A stretch of DNA of 64,000 nucleotides from Silene latifolia (taxonomy: Eukaryota > Streptophyta > Magnoliopsida > Caryophyllales > Caryophyllaceae): assembly GCF_048544455.1 (NCBI RefSeq), contig NC_133536.1, positions 27,592,152 to 27,656,151 on the forward strand, in the 5' to 3' direction. The position numbers and the translations under genes are program-made. The notes below the pieces were generated by a model. It worked only from the letters and a program-made list of their open reading frames with translations, searched no databases and was not told the DNA's origin. Below, in pieces: positions 57,651-64,000 of this stretch (position 1 is the stretch's first letter; each line of letters begins with the position of its first letter).

Positions 57651-58330
57651 TATCCAACAAAACCTATGAACAAATGAATTAGCATATTTCGTCTTATCAA
57701 ATTACAGAAATGTAATCCCAAAGATAACAGACATATGGTAATCAATAAAATTGAAAAATCAGAATCCATGATAAATCAATATTCAATTAAAAGGCAATTG
57801 ATAGGAATAACGAAACATACCGAGGTGAATGATGCAATGAACTTGGAGCTCAATCGCAGCGCGATTCACTCTATTAGATTCATCCTAGATCAGTAAAACA
57901 CAACAATTTAAAAGATAGAATCATGAATTTTCTATATTAAAATCCAATCCAATTATTCTTTAAAACAGGTAAAAATTGAATCATCTGAAGCTAAGTGATG
58001 CAGTTAACTTGAAACTCCATCTCCCCACCATTAGATTCCTCTTCAATCTTACATGGATCATACAGTATGCCGGAGTTGTTAGTTTTCGAAAATGAGTGAG
58101 AAAATCAACAGAAAAAGGCAGGAAAAGATTAGTGAGGAATAGAGACAGAGAATATGGGGGAGTAGTGGTGGCTGTTAAACACATGTCGGTTTACACATTT
58201 TAGGGTTTGATGCTTAGATAGTTAGATGCCTTGGTAGTGATCGGGAAAATTTTTTATGTAGGAGTGACACGTGTATAGTTGAGTATTTAGTGGTTCTTCT
58301 ATTATACTTATATATAGATAGATATAGATA

Positions 58331-58898
58331 CGCGAAAGTGGTAATTAAGCCCCTTAACTTTGTTCAATTGTGAAATTAGACCCCATAAGTTTCAATTGGA
58401 GCAATTAAGCCCCTTAAGTTTCACCAAAAGTGAAATTCAACCCCATTTCTAGAATTTTCACCAAATTCTTATATTAAAATCACATTTAATACAATTTATC
58501 AATTATAGAATATTTTTTTTATTATTTAAAAACTTTTATATTTATATTAAATATTGAGAATTTTTTTTTTTAATTTTATAGTATATAGACAATTTATTAT
58601 ATATCTATGAATACTATATAAGTTATAAACAATTTACTAAATATGTATGTAAAAGTGTTCTTTAATGATTAATAAATTATGAATTATTTTGTAAAGTTAC
58701 AATTAGTAATTTTTATGATATTATAAATTATTTAATACTAATATAAAATGTTTTTAATTAAATTTTTGTGAAAATATTAAAAATGGGGTTGAATTTCACT
58801 TTTGGTGAAACTTAAGGGGCTTAATTGCTCCAATTGAAACTTATGGGGCCTAATTTCACAATTGAATAAAGTTAAGGGGCTTAATTACTACTTTCGCG
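58331..58898. mobile_element. Mutator-type MITE with long TIRs (568 bp)
   Basis: The CGCGAAAGTGGTAATTAAGC end has a close inverted copy at the other end (GCTTAATTACTACTTTCGCG). The repeats extend about 130 bp. A 10-bp direct repeat GATATAGATA flanks it (58321-58330 and 58899-58908). The left flank is GATA-rich, so the true duplication could be a base shorter. Confidence 0.8.
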
Positions 58899-58952
58899 GA
58901 TATAGATATATAGATGGCTAAATCTTTGATTTGTGCTATCAATAGAGAATGC

Positions 58953-60015
58953 TGTTAGGGTGCGTAGATTTCCGAGTTTGGTTTATTTGATAATTTTGTT
59001 TATTTAATTTCCTAATTGTATTAGTCTTTGTTAGGGTAGTTTAATATATAAACACTATCCTAACCTAGCTATTCTTTAAGGAGAGATTTGTGAGGCAAAC
59101 ATATAGAGAGTTTTAAGAGGCAGATCTAGAAAAACTCTGTGCTCATCTTTTGTAATCTGTAATTCTCCCGACATAGTGAATTATTCTCCCTCGCCCTGGT
59201 GGATGTAGCTATCGCATTGATAGTGAACCACGTTAAATCTTTGTGTCTTTTATTTTTGCATCTACTCCGTATCGCTTCCGCACAACAAGTGGTATCAGAG
59301 CCCAAGGTTCTACTTGGGCTAGAGTCTAGACACGGAGATTCATCAGGATCAAGACTTGAAAAGGTGGACGTACACTATAAGGCGTGGAACTCCTATAGCT
59401 CGAGGGAGAGCTAATATGTTTGCGAGAAGCGACATGGTCTCACGGCGTTGAGACGGCAGGCCGTCCAAGAGAAGACCGTCAGCGACCCGATGGTGGTGGG
59501 CTGAGGCTTAATGGAGGCAACAAAAAGCGGTCCATGGTAAGTCCAAAAAAAAAAGGCGGTCCGGTGTGACGTGCTGAGGCGGTGGATTCGGACCCAGTCC
59601 AGGGTATATTGGATGCAGAGGAGTTTGGTACGCAAGTGTAGCACAAGCCCCGTGAGACACATAGTGTGTCGTTTAAGGGGAGGTTATCAAGACTTGGTGA
59701 TGCACCTGTCTAGGTGATGGGGCTGCATGGTGTGGGGAGTTCTCCATGGAGGTCAAGGTCCGAGTCAAGATGATGGTCCTTGGTTTGAGGGGAGGATTGT
59801 TAGGGTGCAAACTCATGTCCCACATCGGTAGAATAAAGATGGAAGATCATCTTTATAAGTATCTACTAAATATAATAGTATGAGGCCTTTTGGGAAGGAG
59901 CCCAAGAGTAAATCTGTGAGGGCTTGGCCCAAAGCGGACAATATCGTACTATTATGGACAGTGGACACCGATGCAGCAGAGGCCCAACACGGGATATTCA
60001 CGCTTCCGCACAACA
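58953..60015 (+). mobile_element. small non-autonomous LTR element with unlike LTRs (1063 bp)
   Basis: A 5-bp duplication AATGC (58948-58952 and 60016-60020) flanks it. The 5' LTR (58953-59287, 335 bp) and 3' LTR (59798-60015, 218 bp) share only their first 11 bases (TGTTAGGGTGC) and last 15 (CGCTTCCGCACAACA). The primer site TGGTATCAGAGC is at 59290-59301 and a polypurine tract GAGGGGAGGAT precedes the 3' LTR. The 0.5 kb interior has no coding sequence. Confidence 0.8.
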
Positions 60016-60346
60016 AATGCTTTGACGCATACTTATGTACAAAACTAAACTATAAACGGTTATTACTAATTTCGTGACAAAAAAGTAATTCATTATAGTA
60101 ATTTGATAAAATCGATAAATTGAAATCATTGACTTTGAAGTATACAAAATATTTTCATTAAAATACATTAAAGGTGAAATATGAAAATTATTGAACTGTC
60201 AATTTAAATTTTAGAAGTAACACATTAAAATTTAAAACTTCTGTATATATCACGCTTTACTGCGCTGGATCTAGACTAGTAAAATTCTGAACAATTAGAA
60301 ATCAGAAGAATTAGGTGAGGTCCAAAAAATACAAATGACATATTAC

Positions 60347-60417
60347 CTCATCAGTAGAGCCAAAACGGTTTTTAACAGAATGAAGCAAGCGATGCGATGT
60401 GATGGGTGCTTTTCTCC
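60347..60417 (-). CDS. RADA: RadA exon (KAPITSHRLLHSVKNRFG)
   Basis: 71 bp, entering with two bases of a split codon and ending GSTDE at a GTAATA donor. It carries the KNRFG motif. Confidence 0.85.
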
Positions 60418-61253
60418 CTGCAGGATCACGCAATAAATGGGTTATGTGCAAAAAAGAAAACAGAATAAGAGACCTACCAACATAATTTCTCAGAATAATG
60501 AGAAGTTTAGGGAGCAGAAGATCTAATGTCTAGTTGATGCATTTAATATTCTTGTCATCACCAGACATTAAGTGGCGCTGCATGAAATGGTCATGACATT
60601 CACATTGTGAACAATAAACAAGTATTTTGACAGCACTTGCAGGAAGAAACGCCATAAACACTGGATGCACATAATAGAGTGACAGAACTTAACAACTAAA
60701 CATCCATCCAACCTATCAATAGATCTCATCTAGTTTGCTAATTTTGATTTTAAATCCAAAAACTCGGAGAATTTTGAATCTGCAAATGAAGAGAAATTTG
60801 CAGGTCCTTGTGGTGAGAAGAGTCAAGAATTCCAATTGTCTTGTAAGATCAATCTCCACCACTACCAATCAATGGAAAATCATGGATTCATGGCCTTCAT
60901 AGGTTTCTCAATGCACATTTCTGTGTTACTTTGACTCTCCGACACGATGTCATGTCTGACGAGTCAGAGTGTGGGATGACTCTTTTGAGCGAAGTTTTCT
61001 ATTTTGTGGTTAATAGTTCCTCTATTAGGGGAGTAATTGTTACCTACCTCCCCCTCAAGTAATTATTACTCCCCTAATGGAGGAACTATTACACTATATT
61101 TCCCCATTTCTATCCATTTCTATCTCTCATCCTCATCCCTTTCCTCCATTTTTTAGTTCATTTAGCTCTATTACTCCCTTAATAATTACTCTCATTCCAA
61201 GCGAGCCCTGAGAAATAAGCAACTAAATACAGAGACAGTTAGTGCTAACCAAC
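60418..61253 (-). other. RadA interval lacking expected exons
   Basis: By family comparison about 255 coding bases should lie here. I found no frame with VDSIQ-, GHVTK- or LEH-like residues on the minus strand. A hairpin-forming segment at 61015-61091 (AGTTCCTC...GAGGAACT type) looks like a small MITE. Confidence 0.6.
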
Positions 61254-61337
61254 CTCAATAACAGTGCTTGAATAAAGGAAAAGGTCCTCTGTATCGATGC
61301 TCAGCTGATCTGCTCTATTTCTAATTTGCTTAACACT
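61254..61337 (-). CDS. RADA: RadA exon (SVKQIRNRADQLSIDTEDLF)
   Basis: 84 bp, 28 codons, matching the RadA segment just after the Walker A region (ESVEQI.NRAD). The donor is GTTGGT and the acceptor CTAG. Confidence 0.85.
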
Positions 61338-61500
61338 CTAGAGAAGAAAATATAATTAGCATCTTGTCACTATTGGGTTCAACCAATCAAAACCGAGAAG
61401 GCTTCACAATGTCATTAACAATTCCCAAATAAACAAAACAAAATCAAAGTCAGAGATGCCGTCAACGATTGGAATCCATAAAATGAAAGGTAATCTAATA

Positions 61501-61773
61501 TTCCCTTCGATCCAGACCAAAGGTAACACTTACTATAAACGGACGATCCACACCAAAGGTAACATTCCTTATTTGGCCCACAACATTACCAAATTATCCT
61601 TATACTCATTTGATATTTACACAAAATGCCATTACATACCCCACCTACCAACATACAATTAAACACAAAATTACATGGCCCACCTATTTTTTCCCTCTTT
61701 ACCCTTACTTTTTCCACCTTTTCTTAAATACTCCATTTTTTCCCATGTTACCTTTGGTCTGGATCGGAGGGAG
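61501..61773. mobile_element. Stowaway-type MITE (273 bp)
   Basis: The right end GGTCTGGATCGGAGGGAG and the left end TTCCCTTCGATCCAGACC are inverted, with TA on both sides. Sister copy of 50658-50933. Confidence 0.85.
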
Positions 61774-61907
61774 TAGAACGTATTGTGAAGAAACTGTTCA
61801 AAACAAACACCAATAATTAAAATTTTAAACAAGTTGGACCAGCAATTAAATTCTCGTTCATATACGCTAAAGAATCTCCTTTCTTTTCAGGATAATTTGA
61901 GTCAACT

Positions 61908-63264
61908 TTTTTTTTTGATTAGGGGTAAAACCCAAAAGACCTACAGCGAGTAGGGTCCAAGAAGAACAACAAGCAACAAAGCAGTCTCAAAACAACAAAC
62001 CACCATAAAGCAACAGACAACCAACACACAAATAATCAAAACTATCATAAACTATCTGCCTTTTGGCCTCCACTTCTCCATCCACGATCTTATTGCTTTC
62101 CAATTGGTCAACCATTTTTTCTAAAGAATACGGTATATTTTCCTTCCAAGCCTTGCTCCACAACCCGACTCGTAATACCACCAAATCCCGCATACTAGAC
62201 CAGGACGGGTCTTTGAGTTCGAAGACGGCCGCATTCCTTACCTCCCAAATAATAGTGACCACGGCAATGAAAAAAGTATCCCAAATTTGCTTCTCAAAAC
62301 CCGCTAGATGTGCCCCATGCCAAAGTAGAAAGGCGTCATCAATTTCCAATGGACATACCCACATCATTCCCCATTCAGCACAAATCTCATTCCAAATATT
62401 CCATGAGAAACGACAATGTAGAAAAACATGATTAACAGTCTCCAAAACCTCACCACAAAATGTACACAACGACTCCTCAGGTGTTAATGCCTTCCATTTG
62501 AGTACCCTATCTTTTGTCGCCACCCTTTTCCATAGTATTGCCCAAAGAAGCACTTCATATCTTGGGGGAGCAAGGTTTTTCCACACAAGGGGGAACCATT
62601 GTTTATGGTCCTCAGAGTTATATTTCATGTTATAGAATGCATCCACGAAAGACTTGGTAGTGAACATACCTGCTTTGTCAAAAGACCAAGAGTAATGGTC
62701 TTCCTTTTCTCTTCTTGGGCCGGAACTCCGCAATTATTGTCATTAAGTCACAAGAAGAGGGACTTCCCAATCAAACAAGTTTCTTCGCCAAAGGAGATTC
62801 CACACCCATGTCTCTTCAATCCAACTTCCCATATCGCTACCTTGGTCGACTTTTTGTAGAGATAGCGAATAGAGCCTAGGAAATCCTTCTCTGAGAGGGC
62901 ACATGCCAATCCACCTATCTTCCCAAAAACTAGCTAAGATCCCATTCCCTACTTTTAATTTGATTCCTTGGTGTGTAATTTTCTCCACATGAACATCCCA
63001 TTTATTCACTGCACATATACTCTTCCATACTCCATATCGCGCCACGTTGCTCCCACACCTGAATACACTCTCTGGATTCAGCTCATGGATTGAACAAATA
63101 ATCTTTTTCCACAGGGATTGGTGCTCCAAAGAAAAGCGCCACCACCATTTAAACAATAAGCTTGCATTTCTAATCTGTAAGTCGCCAACGCCTAAACCAC
63201 CCATGCTCTTAGGCTTCTGGATAGTAATCCAGCTAATGAGGGGAACACACCCAACACCATTACT
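61908..63264 (-). mobile_element. 5'-truncated LINE, 3' end of ORF2
   Basis: A T-run at 61908-61916 is its poly(A) tail. A 13-bp duplication ATTTGAGTCAACT flanks it (61895-61907 and 63265-63277). The minus frames 63288-62743 and 62733-61987 carry the region after reverse transcriptase: WITIQKPKSMGGLGVGDLQI and GNGILASFWEDRWIG. The zf-RVT zinc-binding domain follows: SFDKAGMFTTKSF, LLWAILWKRVATKDRVLKW and CTFCGEVLETVNHVFLHCRF. A frame break near 62738 and the 5' truncation make it inactive. It lies upstream of the first RadA exon seen. Confidence 0.9.
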
Positions 63265-63277
63265 ATTTGAGTCAACT

Positions 63278-64000
63278 ATTTTGCACATTGTAAGGTCGTC
63301 GAATGACTTTGCCTAACATTGTGCTCATTCTCAAAACAGAGGTTTTTAAGCTTATATGCAGTTTCTCGTAGCTTCAATAGGTTTTAACTAGCTTCTTGGA
63401 TGCCTGTAGAGAAAAACCATTGATATAATCCAGAAAATCACTAAGCTTTCTCTATCTAGTGACCAAGTGTACTGCAAAGTATATTCTCGCCTGTTACACC
63501 TTCCACATATTGGCAACTAATGTTCCCTGGGAGGTAAACCAAATTTCTTACTAAATCTGTATGCGTGGTTTTATCTATTTTCAATATCCAAACTCTTCAT
63601 GAATCATGACTACTGAATAGAATCAAAGATAAAATTTCCATAGTAATCATTCAGAGCTGCAGCACCGCATCAAGACCAGTTCTAAAAGTCTTGAAGATTA
63701 CCGTGACAGCATGACTTCATATTAAGGAAATATATCACCGCATTTTTAAGTTGTGGCGTTCGATCCTAAGATCAAGATTGAAACCCAGGTTTAATGCCAT
63801 GAATATCCCTTACTCATTTTTGCACCAAACATTCACTCTCTTTTTAGTCAAGTTCGTTAGAGCATCTCCAATGGTTACCTAAAAGGACTTGCTTGCAAAT
63901 AAAAAAGATTTCAAGCTACTTGTTCAACCATTGGAGCACTCTACATAAACTACCTTAAATTGAGCTAGTAGCTCCATGGAGCTAGTAGCTCAAATGGTCC
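63278..64000. other. no gene recognised
   Basis: This edge segment should hold a RadA intron or 5' exons, but I find no P-loop (GDPGVGKST-like) or zinc-finger exon on the minus strand, nor terminal repeats. Confidence 0.4.

Larger units (their letters stand above)
55558..58318 (-). mobile_element. non-autonomous Helitron candidate (2.76 kb)
   Basis: On the minus strand it starts TCTATATATAAGTATAATAG at 58318, with an ACACGTGTCAC motif nearby. It ends in CTAG at 55558 after a CCGTGCAA/TTGCACGG hairpin (55570-55587). It lies between A and T. A Stowaway MITE (55727-55934) and a MITE-like block at 57395-57650 are inside. Two related segments at 57830-57890 and 57995-58060 (AATCTAAT...TGCATCA) could be captured leader-exon pieces, which is speculative. 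Confidence 0.6.
53882..60346 (-). other. RADA: 6.5 kb RadA intron filled with mobile elements
   Basis: The protein is continuous from GSTDE to LGVFEM across this gap, so it is one intron. It contains two Mutator-type MITEs, a Helitron candidate with a Stowaway MITE and a diverged Harbinger-like MITE inside, and a small LTR element. Confidence 0.75.
51024..61337 (-). pseudogene. RADA: organellar DNA-repair protein RadA homologue, eight recognisable exons, incomplete
   Basis: Minus-strand exons, each with AG acceptor and GT or GC donor and matching phases, are 61254-61337, 60347-60417, 53726-53881, 52924-53001, 52616-52654, 51658-51740, 51370-51442 and 51024-51194. They encode IRNRADQLSIDTEDLFLYSS, VKNRFGSTDE (the KNRFG motif), LGVFEMSESGLEAVSNPSEM, the Lon-protease-like C-terminal domain (GDLAVAVAICSSFLEFPLPN, FIGEIGLGGEL) and RVIILAKLGYKKCVVPESAE. 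RadA is a RecA-like ATPase; the Arabidopsis homologue is known for branch migration in organellar recombination. No stop occurs in these exons. About 85 residues expected between the first two exons (Walker B region and GHVTK) are not found in the 836-bp interval. The P-loop and N-terminal exons are not seen before the window edge. The gene is either disabled or unusually arranged. Confidence 0.7.

Noticed and set aside
57981-58184. 67-codon minus-strand frame with a hydrophobic start
   Set aside because: It lies inside the Helitron candidate and has no homologue that I recognise; kept only as possible captured sequence.

Overview
This is a plant nuclear window: an AT-rich, gene-poor stretch of a retrotransposon-dense eudicot chromosome. 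The families present (Tat-type Ty3/gypsy, Sirevirus-like and other Ty1/copia, LINEs, Helitrons, Stowaway, Harbinger, hAT and Mutator MITEs) and the F-box/FBD proteins fit a eudicot. I lean towards Caryophyllales from the general look of the repeats, but that is inference without a database search. I see no bacterial operon, rRNA, tRNA or CRISPR array.

Layout. 1-6200: the 5' half of a Tat-type Ty3/gypsy element on the minus strand (frameshifted gag-protease, primer site, 2.4 kb LTR). 6201-11331: a second minus-strand LTR element with a clear LTR and primer site but a 3.7 kb non-coding, G-poor body. It sits inside a copia gag (11332-12302), which itself cuts off the 3' end of an F-box gene (12311-12742), so insertions are nested three deep. 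12.3-49 kb: a dispersed F-box family, ten copies or fragments, each broken in a different way and separated by MITEs, Helitrons, LINE tails and LTR elements. The largest insertion is a 7.54 kb Sirevirus-like copia element (40637-48176) with nearly identical LTRs and a perfect 5-bp target duplication. It splits one minus-strand F-box gene in two. 50.6-61.4 kb: eight exons of a minus-strand organellar RadA homologue, their introns swollen by at least seven mobile elements. The 5' exons would lie beyond the right edge, and the segment carrying Walker B is missing where it should be.

Most of the interest is in the mobile elements. A copia derivative (28375-29965) has one LTR clipped by 18 bp and is flanked by a perfect 202-bp duplication instead of a 5-bp one. 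A short LTR element (58953-60015) has a matching target duplication but two LTRs that agree only at their tips. The young Sirevirus-like copy has a 572-codon gag ORF but a pol region reduced to decayed scraps. Three Helitrons end in the same CCCGTGCA/TGCACGGG hairpin, one apparently nested in another. Three long-TIR Mutator-type MITEs are flanked by 9-10 bp repeats. A head-to-head dimer of a Harbinger-like MITE sits in a RadA intron, and the monomer of that MITE interrupts an F-box gene.

No gene here is convincingly intact over its full length. The RadA exons are the best-preserved host coding sequence. Coordinates of element ends were read by eye from terminal repeats and target duplications. 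Those of exons came from splice sites plus reading-frame agreement.
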